From the NCBI RefSeq assembly GCF_036174265.1, contig NZ_CP108055.1, forward strand, positions 1,364,001 through 1,428,000: 64,000 nt of DNA. Direction: 5' to 3'. The stretch's first letter is position 1, and each line of letters begins with the position of its first letter. This stretch comes from Streptomyces sp. NBC_00285. Its GTDB lineage: Bacteria; Actinomycetota; Actinomycetes; Streptomycetales; Streptomycetaceae. The translations under genes and the position numbers were made by a program. Shown here piece by piece: positions 1 through 7,264 of the stretch. The notes beneath the pieces were generated by a model. The model ran no database searches and was not told where the DNA came from. It saw nothing but the letters and a program-made list of their open reading frames with translations.

Positions 1-290
1 GGCCCTCTCCTGCTTCGCGCAGGTACCGATGAAGGCGATGTCGATGACCGGCTCGGGACCGAGTGCGCGCAGTGTCTGCAGCGCGGGGGACATCCGTAGG
101 TCGATCCGGTCGGCGACGCCCGCACGCTCCCAGTACGGCTGGCCGATGGCGGTCCACTCCTCGCTGATGTCGCAGGCGAGCAGCCACTCGTCGTCAGCCA
201 GGCCGCGGGCGATGCAGAGGGGGTCGAGTAGCCGGTGAAGACGCCGACCTCGACCTCGAAGTGGGCGCCTGCCAGCCGGGGCAGCATCGT
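1..290 (-). pseudogene. O-methyltransferase remnant (class I SAM, Methyltransf_3-like)
   Basis: Reading leftwards, one frame gives VEVGVFTGYST, a SAM-binding motif I typical of caffeoyl-CoA-type O-methyltransferases. After a frameshift near 225-230 the next frame continues with CIARGLADDEWLLACDISEE, GQPYWERAGVADRIDLR and a degenerate IDIAFIGTCAKQE, where the family normally has a FIDADK metal-binding stretch. The order and spacing fit the middle of such an enzyme. The N-terminus is missing beyond about 290, and the C-terminus lies off the window or is lost. The frameshift and the damaged metal motif argue for a dead gene. Confidence 0.6.
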
Positions 291-304
291 GAGCAGCGCT
301 GGTA

Positions 305-700
305 ATGAGCAAGGGCACCATCGGCTACCACGTGCGCGTGCTGCGCGAGGCCGGACTGGTCCGGCTGGCCGAGACCCGCCAGGTACGCGGCGGCACCGAG
401 CAGTACTTCGCGCTCGTCAGCCATGGCTTCAAGGTGCACCAAGACGCGGCCGTCGGGCCGGAGTTCCCGATCAATGCCGCGCTGGGCGAGATACTGCCCA
501 GTCAGCCCGACCAGCCCTCGCACACCGTACTGCGCCGCCTCTGTCTCACCAACTCCGAGGCGCACGCGCTGGAAGCCCGTTTGCGCACGATGGCCGAGGA
601 GCCGCACCTGACCGCTCCCGGGCGGGGCGAGCCCTATGGGTTGTTGGTCAGCCTCTTCCGTGCCGCTGTGCCCAACCTGCCGCCAGACGACGGGTCATGA
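305..700 (+). pseudogene. 5'-truncated ArsR-like helix-turn-helix regulator
   Basis: The 131 residues start inside a winged helix: MSKGTIGYHVRVLREAGLVR is the recognition helix region of an ArsR-type DNA-binding domain, followed by a wing (RQVRGGTEQYFA) and an effector-like C-terminal half. The first helices, normally about 30-50 residues, are absent because the gene butts against the methyltransferase scrap. No good ribosome site precedes 305. This is probably a remnant of a small regulator gene. The stop at 698-700 overlaps the tail of the opposing recombinase remnant. Confidence 0.6.
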
Positions 701-1600
701 CTTGTGGCTTGGGCTAGCCGTATGGCCGTGGCACCACTCGACGTCAGCGGCCCGCCGGACCTCGATGATCGGCAGCAGTTGACGTGGGGCGGGGCCGGAT
801 AGCGTGGGGATGTCCGCGAGGCGTTCCAGCAGCCGGTTGAGCGCGGCCTGGCCATCGTCGACGGCGGCTTGTTCGTCGTCGGTCAGCGGGATCGCTGCCC
901 GCATGCGTTGGAGATTGTCCTTCGCCTCGAGGAGCTGGGCTTTGCTGGAGTGTTTCGGCGTGTAGAAGTCGCAGCGGGCGCAGGCCATGCGGTGCTTGCA
1001 CTGCTCGAAGCAGGTGTAGGTGCACCAGCCGTGGCCGAGGTCGAAGTACTGCCAGGGCTCACCCGGCGCGGCGGCGCTGGAGGTGACCGCGTCGCGGTCG
1101 ACAAGGACCTCGATCGTGCGGACGTTGCGGGAGAAGTACCCGCGTCGTCGTAGGCCCGGGTCAGCGTCGTCGGGCTGATCTTCGCGTAAAAATGAACTGA
1201 GTGGACTGCGGCGAGCGGTGGCCGAGCCAGGCTTACAGTTCGAACAGAGTCATCGGCTACTTCGCGTTGTAGAGCTGGCTGGCGATCGTGGACCGGGCCC
1301 GGTGGCTGGTGATGTCCCACGCACGTCGGCGGCGGGGACACCAGCCTTGCGGCAGAGCATCGGGATGACGGTGTTGTTGGTGTAGGCGGAGGAAAACCTT
1401 CCGGGCCCGGGTGGCGAACAGCAGGTCCACCAGCTCGCCGGTGCGGCGGTCGGTGAGCTTCGGCTGCTCCGGACGGATCGCCTGCCACGCACCGAGGGCC
1501 TGACCGAGGATCGGATCGACCGGCTTGGTGAACGCGGTGCCGGTCTTGTACGTCGGGACGTCCAGCAGGCAGACCGCGTCGCGGGCCGGGACCTGGTCAG
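695..1600 (-). pseudogene. tyrosine recombinase/integrase, multiply disrupted
   Basis: Reassembled over several frames, this reads as the catalytic half of a Streptomyces site-specific integrase: TYKTGTAFTKPVDPILGQAL, TNNTVIPMLCRKAGVPAADV, DITSHRARSTIASQLYNAK, AWLGHRSPQSTQFYAKISP and a Cys-rich tail (ACARCDFYTPKHSSKAQLL). The R..R (SHRARST), H-x-R-like (LGHRS) and Tyr (FYAK) signatures are recognisable. TAG replaces a sense codon after YNAK, TAA interrupts LFEL-AWLGH, and there are frameshifts near 1185 and 1390. The N-terminal half is missing: homology stops at about 1600, at the same junction present in the other R1 copies. Confidence 0.7.
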
Positions 1601-2358
1601 GGGCATCGGAAGTCCCCCTGCGTCGTCAGCTGGCGCAGGGGGGGCTGCTATTTTTCCAGCTCACAGCCTCTTACACGAGGCCTACACCCCCTCTTACGGG
1701 GCTCAATCTCAGGGAGTTCAGAGGGGGTTCGAAGCCCTTCAGGGAGTTCCCAGGGGGGTGCTGAACGACACATCGCGAAACACCGAGAAAGAACCAGAAA
1801 GACTAGATGGCCAGGTCACGGCCCAGATCCAGATCACAGCGAGGGCGCCAGAGCGATGCACGTTCGATACTGCCGTTACTCCACCTCCGACATCACCTAC
1901 CGGTAGACCGTGCGCCGCAGCTTCAGCGCGGATGATCTCGCACACTGCCCTCTTCACCCGCTCTGAGCAGCACCAATAGCGGATCCACTACTGGCTCGCA
2001 CAGCAGTAGAGGGGGCCGTCATCCAGCCACGGATGACGGCCCTCACAGCCTCAGGGATTCTCAGGGGGTTTCGGCATAAGTATGGGGACTTATGGCGACA
2101 AATCGCGTGACTACGACCGTCGCGCAGACCAGGCGCTGGTCGCCGTCTACAACCTGGCCAAGGCTGGTGGCGGGCACAGTGGCGATGCAGTCGAGCCTGC
2201 ATACCGAGACCTGCTGGATGCGGTAGAGGCCACGTGCTGGAAGGCCGGATCGAGGACCTGCTGGAGGCCCACCCTAATGGGCAGTGAAGCGGGGCACCGC
2301 GGGCCGCTGGGGTCACGAACGGCTAATCGGATGCTGGGCCATCGAGCCCTTCCATTAG
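1556..2358. repeat. Repeat R1, copy A (mobile-element remnant)
   Basis: This segment recurs at 18478-19613 (copy B) and 59050-59396 (copy C). It starts in the truncated integrase at the junction around GCATCGGAAGTCCCC, continues through G-rich iteron-like blocks (CTCAGGG(A)GTTC and TTCTCAGGGGG types), a short conserved C-terminal coding scrap ending in SDITYR, and then a small ORF starting near 2082 (DYDRRADQALVAVYNLAKAG). In copy A the sequence continues at 4036 after the IS1380 insertion. There is no intact gene in it. The three copies suggest repeated capture of one plasmid- or ICE-derived segment. Confidence 0.7.
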
Positions 2359-4031
2359 CCTCGATCGTTCATGAGGGTCCGTCAGCTTGCTGACGGGCCC
2401 TTTGTTGTCGGACGTGGTGGAGTTTTCACGGTGCGGTCAGGCTGATGGCCCGGCTCTCGCGTCGGGTAGGCGCCGGGTTCCACTGCCCGGTGTGGTGATG
2501 CGGGTTGTCGGGATGGGTGAAGTGGCTGGTCAGCCGGGGTTCGGCAGGGCAAGGAGCCGCTCGATTGCGTAGGTGATGACGTCGCTCCAGGGCCATCGGG
2601 CGGGCAGGCGGAGCCAGCGGCGGCGGCCCGTGTTCACGAACTGGGCGGCGGCGGAGAACAGCCGCAGGCGAAGCCGTTTGGGTTCCCAGCGGCGGGTCTT
2701 GCCGGTCAGGGCGAGCATGGGCATCCAGGCGAGGAGGTCGAGTGCGAGGGAGACGATCTCCAGCCAGATCCGGTTCTGGGCGGTGTCGTGCAGGGGCAGG
2801 TTGCGCAGGCCGCTGTCGCGGGCGTTTCGGATGCGGTCCTCGCAGCGGGCCCGTCTGCGGTGACGCAGTTCGAGGCCGGCGAGTTGGCCGCCCTTGGTGT
2901 TGGTGGCGAAGCAGGTCAGCCGTAGTCCGTCGAGGTCGGTGAAGCGCAGCTGGGCGCCGGGGTGCGGGCGTTCCTTTCTGACGATCAGCCGCATGCCCTT
3001 GGGCCAGGTGCTCAGGTCGGGCATGTCGGTGATCTCTGCGACCCAGGCGCCGGGCCGTTCGGTGCCGCCGGCGTCGTAGGCCGGTGTCCATGCTTTCTTC
3101 GGGATCTTCAGGACGGCTTGGTGGATGGTGTCGGTGATGGTCATTCCGACGGAATACGACAGCCACCGGCCAGGCTTGGAGAGCCAGTCGAGGAAGGCGT
3201 GGGTGCCGCCGGCGGAGTCGGTGCGGATCAGTGTCTGCCGCCCTCGCCGCAGGTGTCCGGGGAGTTGGGCCAGGGCGAGTTGGGCGGTTTCGATGTGGTC
3301 GGTGGCGGTGTTGGAGCCTGCGTTGCCGGGCCGCAGCAGAGCGGCCACCGGTTCCCCGGAGCCGGCCTGGCCGTGGTCGACGAACGCGACGAGCGGGTGA
3401 TGGCCGAAGGTCTTCTTCCAGGTCGCGGTGGCGTCCTGCTTCTCGGAGTGGGCGAGCACCAGTACGCCGTCGATGTCCACGATCACCTGGCCGTCGGCGG
3501 CCGGGCTGTCCGCGCCGGCCAACTCCCACACGCGCGTCCGTACTTCGGCACGTGCGCCCCTGATCGCCGCGAGAGCCTTCGGGCCGGACGTGGCGAGGGC
3601 GTCGACGAGCCGGGAGACCGTCGGATCGGAGGCCACCGGGCCGAACACGTCGGGCTCGGCCCGCAGCATGGCGACATCGGCCAGGCAGTCGCCGCCGAGT
3701 GCGACGGCCAGGGCCACATCCAGCAGGATCTTGCCCGGGTCGTGCACGGTCCGCGGCTTGCGCCACGGTGCCAGCGCCGCCGATATTGCCGTGTCCAGGC
3801 CGACCTTGCGGACCGTTTCGACCAGCAGCACCGCCCCGGCCTGCGAGACCACCCCACGGCTGCTGCCCTCGACACGGACACGCGGATAGGACCCGCTACG
3901 CTTCTTCACCTGGAGAGTGCTTCTTTCCTTGCAGCTGACAGGACCCTCGACAAGTCCCATCGTTGCAGGTCAGCGGCACTCTCCATTTATTTGATCAAGA
4001 CCCGGACAGGCCCACTCGCGAAAGCGCGAGG
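2359..4031 (-). mobile_element. Complete IS1380-family insertion sequence (1673 bp)
   Basis: The boundaries can be fixed by comparing with the empty site in R1 copy B, which reads CCATTAGGGAGACG at 19552-19565. Here the same sequence is split. TTAG at 2355-2358 precedes the element and TTAG at 4032-4035 follows it, giving a 4-bp target duplication typical of IS1380. The ends form imperfect inverted repeats: CCTCGATCGTTCATGAGGG on the left, CCTCGCGCTTTCGCGAGTGG reading in from the right. It contains one intact transposase gene on the minus strand. Confidence 0.88.
2530..3960 (-). CDS. IS1380 family transposase (476 aa)
   Basis: DDE transposase of the IS1380 family, full length. The N-terminal part has the family hallmark VVSQAGAVLLVETVRKVGLD, then FGPVASDPTVSRL. 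The catalytic core includes VIVDIDGVLVLAHSEKQ (first Asp), LIRTDSAGGTHAFLDWL (second Asp) and CEDRIRNARDSGLRNLP (Glu). The ATG at 3960 has no convincing ribosome site. A GTG at LQ-VKKRSGSYPRVRV about 18 codons later is a plausible alternative and would give a protein starting like its relatives. The gene is intact inside an element with matching target duplications, so the element may still be active. Confidence 0.9.
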   Translation of the reverse strand: MGLVEGPVSCKERSTLQVKKRSGSYPRVRVEGSSRGVVSQAGAVLLVETVRKVGLDTAISAALAPWRKPRTVHDPGKILLDVALAVALGGDCLADVAMLRAEPDVFGPVASDPTVSRLVDALATSGPKALAAIRGARAEVRTRVWELAGADSPAADGQVIVDIDGVLVLAHSEKQDATATWKKTFGHHPLVAFVDHGQAGSGEPVAALLRPGNAGSNTATDHIETAQLALAQLPGHLRRGRQTLIRTDSAGGTHAFLDWLSKPGRWLSYSVGMTITDTIHQAVLKIPKKAWTPAYDAGGTERPGAWVAEITDMPDLSTWPKGMRLIVRKERPHPGAQLRFTDLDGLRLTCFATNTKGGQLAGLELRHRRRARCEDRIRNARDSGLRNLPLHDTAQNRIWLEIVSLALDLLAWMPMLALTGKTRRWEPKRLRLRLFSAAAQFVNTGRRRWLRLPARWPWSDVITYAIERLLALPNPG

Positions 4032-4035
4032 TTAG

Positions 4036-4157
4036 GGAGACGCGTGCCCCCGCACGGCTGCGACCAGCAGCAACAAGCCCCTGACCGAGAGGACGAAAAC
4101 GACACGATGACCGTCACCTGCGGGGATGGGTCTGCCGCACGATCGGGTGACATCTGA
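4036..4157 (+). pseudogene. 5' end of an IS110-family element, truncated transposase
   Basis: The sequence GGAGACGCGTGCCCCCGCAC and its continuation match the leader immediately upstream of the intact IS110 transposase at 19614. The start codon at 4107 opens MTVTCG, the same beginning as MTITCG in copy B, but homology ends after six residues and the frame stops at 4157. It is the left tip of an IS110 element that lost its body. The preceding leader was then split by the IS1380 insertion. Confidence 0.65.
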
Positions 4158-4334
4158 ACTGGGGCGGCTAGGTTGGATGTCAACGGATGGGCCAATGAGC
4201 CCTTTCCAACCTCCCACGTCACAAACAGCGCTCCCTGCCCTGCTGGCGGCGTGACAGCCTCCCGCAGGCGTAGGTGTCAGGGCCCGGCTGTGAGCGCGTC
4301 CTGGCGCGGTGTGAGCCAGACGTTGACTCGAGAG
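4158..4334. other. Intergenic, no gene recognised
   Basis: Between the IS110 tip and the sigma operon I see no coding frame with family resemblance. It includes the 3' flank of the DUF6069-like gene on the minus strand. Confidence 0.5.
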
Positions 4335-4790
4335 TCAATCGGTCCGGGTGCGGAGGCTCCGCGCCAGGGTGGGGATCATCACCGTCGCAGGGACGAGGTG
4401 CAGCCCGAGGAGGGCGGTGGTGGTTGCGGTGTTTGCCCCGGAGAGGAGGGGCGGGACCAACGAGATCGTGGTCAGCGACACTGCCGTCCACACGAATCGC
4501 TCGGCGGGGCGAGCGCTCCAACGAAGAAGAGCGACGGCGATGACGATGCCCACGACCGAGAAGAAGCCGGTCACCACGGCGAACCCGGACAACGGGATCG
4601 TCTCGCCACCATCGGGGACCTCGAAGTCGACGCCAACAGCCTGGGCAAGCGCAGCGGCGAGGGTGGTGGCCACCATCGCCGCGAGCGTGGCAATGAAGCC
4701 GGTGCCGGTGAGCCCGCGGAGCCGGTGGGTGCGGCTGGACCGGCCCGATGCCGCGCCTGCGCCGACCCCGGTCTCATTCATGCTGTTCAT
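4335..4790 (-). CDS. DUF6069-like four-helix membrane protein
   Basis: 151-residue integral membrane protein with four hydrophobic segments: GFIATLAAMVATTLAAALAQ, LSGFAVVTGFFSVVGIVIAV, FVWTAVSLTTISLVPPLLSG and TALLGLHLVPATVMIPTLAR. A short polar N-terminus precedes them. The layout and the VDFEVPDGGETIPLSGF loop resemble DUF6069 proteins of actinomycetes, whose function is unknown. Its ATG overlaps the stop of the upstream gene (ATGA at 4787-4790), so it is translationally coupled as the last gene of the sigma operon. A role in the membrane response controlled by the sigma factor is inference only. Confidence 0.8.
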   Translation of the reverse strand: MNSMNETGVGAGAASGRSSRTHRLRGLTGTGFIATLAAMVATTLAAALAQAVGVDFEVPDGGETIPLSGFAVVTGFFSVVGIVIAVALLRWSARPAERFVWTAVSLTTISLVPPLLSGANTATTTALLGLHLVPATVMIPTLARSLRTRTD

Positions 4791-5083
4791 GTCGTTCCTC
4801 CGTCATTCAGTAACTCGCGTACGGGGTGTGTCGACTGGCCTGTGACGGTCCTGGCCCTGGGGGTGACGATGTGCACCCTCGCCGTGCGACGGCCGGGGTT
4901 GCGCAGGGCTCGGACGCCGGTGCCGCGGAGCCAGAACCCGGCGCAGCGTCGGAGGACCGGCCCGAGCTCGCCGTCGCGCAGCTCCAGCTGCACCCGCCCG
5001 CGGGTGACGACGCCGAACGCGTCGTACCACTGTGCAGCGACCACCGCGACGCGCGCGCCACCGCGCAGCGTGAGCGTCCACAC
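4787..5083 (-). CDS. Hypothetical protein (98 aa) between sigma factor and DUF6069 gene
   Basis: Starts with GTG at 5083, only 5 nt after the sigma-factor stop and behind GGAGT, and ends in an ATGA overlap with the next gene. It has no signal peptide or membrane helix. Visible stretches are MWTLTLRGGARVAVVAAQWY, VVTRGRVQLELRDGELGPVL and NPGRRTARVHIVTP, suggesting a small beta-rich fold. I do not recognise the family. The tight coupling on both sides supports translation. Confidence 0.6.
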   Translation of the reverse strand: MWTLTLRGGARVAVVAAQWYDAFGVVTRGRVQLELRDGELGPVLRRCAGFWLRGTGVRALRNPGRRTARVHIVTPRARTVTGQSTHPVRELLNDGGTT

Positions 5084-5088
5084 CGGGA

Positions 5089-6087
5089 CTACTCCGTGCC
5101 GTCCGCCAGCAGACGCTCCGGCAGCCCGAGCCGCGGGAACTGGTCGTCGTGGAACGTGACGATCTCGGTGATCGCCCCACCGGTGATCCGCAGGACGTCG
5201 ATCGTCAGCGGCAGGTAGGCGCCCTCTGGCTTCCGCCAGAGGTAGAAGGCGACGGCGGGCTGCCGGTTCACGGAGGTGTGGACGGCGCGCAGGCCCTTCA
5301 TGCCCTCGAAGCCGTCCTCAATCCAGTCGTTGACCACCGCGTCGCGGCCGACGTTCAGGCCCGGCGTGGGCGGCATCGAGCACCGGACGTCGTCCCGCAG
5401 CATTGCGGCGAGGCTGTCGACGTCCGTGGCCACGCTGGCTTCGGTGAAGCGGCGCACCAGCTCGCGCGTCCTGGCGTCCTGTTCGCCGCCGGTCCAGTCC
5501 TGCCGCTCGGCGGGCAGGTGCTCCCGCATGCCGGCGCGGGCCCGCTGCAGCGCGCTGTTCACGGAGTTGACGGAGTCCCCGAGGAGCTCCGCGACCTCCT
5601 TCGCCGGCCAGCCGAGCACGTCCCGCATGATCAGCACGGCCCGCGGGCGCGGCGCGAGGTGCTGGACGGCGACCAGGTACGCCAGCTCGATTGTCTCCCG
5701 CGCGACGGCGACGGTCTCCGGCTCGTCCGCGTCGCTCGCGGGCAGCTCGTTGAGCAGCCGGTCCGGGTAGGGCTGCAGCCACAGCACCTCGCCGCCGGTC
5801 GCAGGCTCCGGGCGGCACTTGGCGAGCAGGTCCAGGCAGGCGTTGGTGGCGATCCGGTACAGCCAGGCCCGGAACGTCGACCGCCCCTCGAAGGTCTCCC
5901 GCCGCCGCCAGGCACGGAGGAACGTTTCCTGCACGGTGTCCTCGGCGTCCTCGAACGACCCGAGCATCCGGTAGCAGTGCACGTGCAGCTCCCGCCGGTG
6001 CCGCTCCGCCAGCCCAGAGAACGCCGACTCGTCGACCTCGCCCAGCCCGCTCACGCCCAGCTCCTCCAGGCGCGTGTCCGCACTCAT
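5089..6087 (-). CDS. RNA polymerase sigma-70 factor, ECF type with SnoaL-like tail
   Basis: 332 residues. Region 2 (about 25-90) shows RELHVHCYRMLGSFEDAEDT, VQETFLRAWRR and FRAWLYRIATNACLDLL. Region 4 (about 150-205) shows APRPRAVLIMRDVLGWPAKE and LQRARAGMREHLP. The C-terminal 120 residues form a SnoaL/NTF2-like domain, the layout of SigJ/ECF41-like and TIGR02960-type factors, in which the tail controls activity in place of a classical anti-sigma. The start is ATG at 6087 behind GGAAGGATG. An open frame runs further upstream to 6906 but does not look coding. It heads an operon with two small downstream genes. Confidence 0.9.
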   Translation of the reverse strand: MSADTRLEELGVSGLGEVDESAFSGLAERHRRELHVHCYRMLGSFEDAEDTVQETFLRAWRRRETFEGRSTFRAWLYRIATNACLDLLAKCRPEPATGGEVLWLQPYPDRLLNELPASDADEPETVAVARETIELAYLVAVQHLAPRPRAVLIMRDVLGWPAKEVAELLGDSVNSVNSALQRARAGMREHLPAERQDWTGGEQDARTRELVRRFTEASVATDVDSLAAMLRDDVRCSMPPTPGLNVGRDAVVNDWIEDGFEGMKGLRAVHTSVNRQPAVAFYLWRKPEGAYLPLTIDVLRITGGAITEIVTFHDDQFPRLGLPERLLADGTE

Positions 6088-6169
6088 CACGTCATCCTTC
6101 CGCTTCGTCGGGTCCCGTCGTAGGTGTGACGGGTGCGGACGCGAAAACTCATCACCAGGATTGGTTGGG

Positions 6170-6352
6170 ATGGCTGATCCAGTGACGGATGCGGTGGCAG
6201 AGCACGACTCGCGGTACGACGAGGAGGGCGCGGGTCCGCCGGAGTGGGCGCGGGTGCGCGATCGCCTGGCGCGTGCCGGGGTCGCCTGGTTTGCGACGAC
6301 GCGGCGGGCGTGGCCGCACAGGTACGTCGCGAGGTCCACCGAAAGGGCTTGA
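6170..6352 (+). pseudogene. Possible N-terminal scrap of a pyridoxamine 5'-phosphate oxidase-like gene
   Basis: ATG at 6170 opens MADPVTDAVAEHDSRYDEEG, and PPEWARVRDRLARAGVAWFA follows. The WFATTR-like strand followed by a frameshifted GRPH resembles the start of F420/FMN-binding PPOX-fold proteins (LATVRADGRPH). Homology ends at about 6320 and the frame stops at 6352. The assignment rests on a short stretch only. Confidence 0.3.
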
Positions 6353-6467
6353 TCGTGGATCCGAGACCCCCGCGGGCTCGGCCGCGAACGGATGGCGGTT
6401 TCCGGCCGGCGGCTGTCGTGTCTCCATGGCCCACGTGTGGCGGCTCGGTCAGGAAGAAGGAGGGGTA

Positions 6468-6751
6468 TACGCATCCCCGCAGCCCGGCCGTGAAAGCGGC
6501 CAGACAGCACAAATCCAGCAACTCCCAGGCTAAGGGCAGACATTGACGTTCCCACAGCCGTCATGCGATCCCGCGAGGCAACCGGTCGGCCGCCACCCGC
6601 GCCCGCAGCACCCTCAGCTGTCCAAGCCGGCTGCGCAGCAGATAGCCCGCGGCACGGCGACAGGCACCGTCCGCGGCAGCCTCCGCGCCCCGGTGATCCC
6701 GGGGCCGCTGGCGCAGCGCTGTCTCGTACGCGGCATCCGCCTCCGCTCCGA
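6468..6751. repeat. Repeat R2, copy A (C-terminal scrap of the replication-type gene)
   Basis: About 280 bp closely matching 16815-17110. On the minus strand it encodes EADAAYETALRQRPRDHRG, then AACRRAAGYLLRSRLGQL-type sequence. That is the C-terminus of the larger gene at 16888-18201, plus its 3' flank (GCCCGGCCGTGAAAGCGGCC and relatives). No intact gene is present. It shows that the same element has been inserted or duplicated at least twice here. Confidence 0.7.
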
Positions 6752-6778
6752 TCCCGCAGTGCGTGGGTGGTTGTCCGG

Positions 6779-7264
6779 TCAGGTGGAATTGCATTCTTGA
6801 AGGGCGAGCGTCGTCCGGCCTGTTCCGCCCTTGGCCGGTTGGAAATGGAAGACGTAGCAGCGGTAGGCCATTGAGGGTGAGGTACCGAAGAAGCTGGTGT
6901 CCTCATACGTCGCAGAGAACTCGACGACGGTGGTCAGCGACTGGGCTGACTGCCCGTATGAGATGAGTCTGCTGTGGTTCCGTTGGGCGATGGCACGTGT
7001 CCGGTCCTCGCTCGGGTAGCCGTTGCGCGCCTCGTTCTGCACATCGTCCTCGTACGACTGCGCATGCCTCGTTATCTGTTCCAACGCCTCGTTCTCATGG
7101 CGTTCGTTGGCGTCATCCTGGCGGTGAGACATGATCATGAGCGTCCCCGCGGCGAGCAGCACGAGGAGTATGGGCACCATGAGTGCCAGCATGCAGCCGG
7201 GGGCCGGCACCCCGCCGCGGTCGGACCGCGGCGGAGCACCGGTGGAGGAAAGAGACGGGTTCAC
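6779..7264 (-). CDS. Small single-pass membrane protein coupled to the secreted hydrolase
   Basis: 161 residues from GTG at 7264, which overlaps the stop of the preceding large gene (GTGA). A single transmembrane segment (MLALMVPILLVLLAAGTLMI) is followed by an extracytoplasmic region, DDANERHENEALEQITRHAQ, then YPSEDRTRAIAQRNHSRLIS. I do not recognise the family. Co-translation with the 1349-residue secreted protein suggests a partner at the cell surface, but this is inference. A longer frame up to 7390 lies inside the upstream gene and is unlikely to be used. Confidence 0.65.
   Translation of the reverse strand: MNPSLSSTGAPPRSDRGGVPAPGCMLALMVPILLVLLAAGTLMIMSHRQDDANERHENEALEQITRHAQSYEDDVQNEARNGYPSEDRTRAIAQRNHSRLISYGQSAQSLTTVVEFSATYEDTSFFGTSPSMAYRCYVFHFQPAKGGTGRTTLALQECNST

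Noticed and set aside
2426..3766. 446-codon minus-strand frame
   Set aside because: Arg/Pro/His-rich out-of-frame shadow of the IS1380 transposase; no family resemblance.
2962..4035. 357-codon plus-strand frame
   Set aside because: Antisense to the IS1380 transposase; composition typical of a high-GC shadow frame.
6088..6906. N-terminal extension of the sigma factor
   Set aside because: No sigma homology and a good ribosome site directly before ATG 6087.
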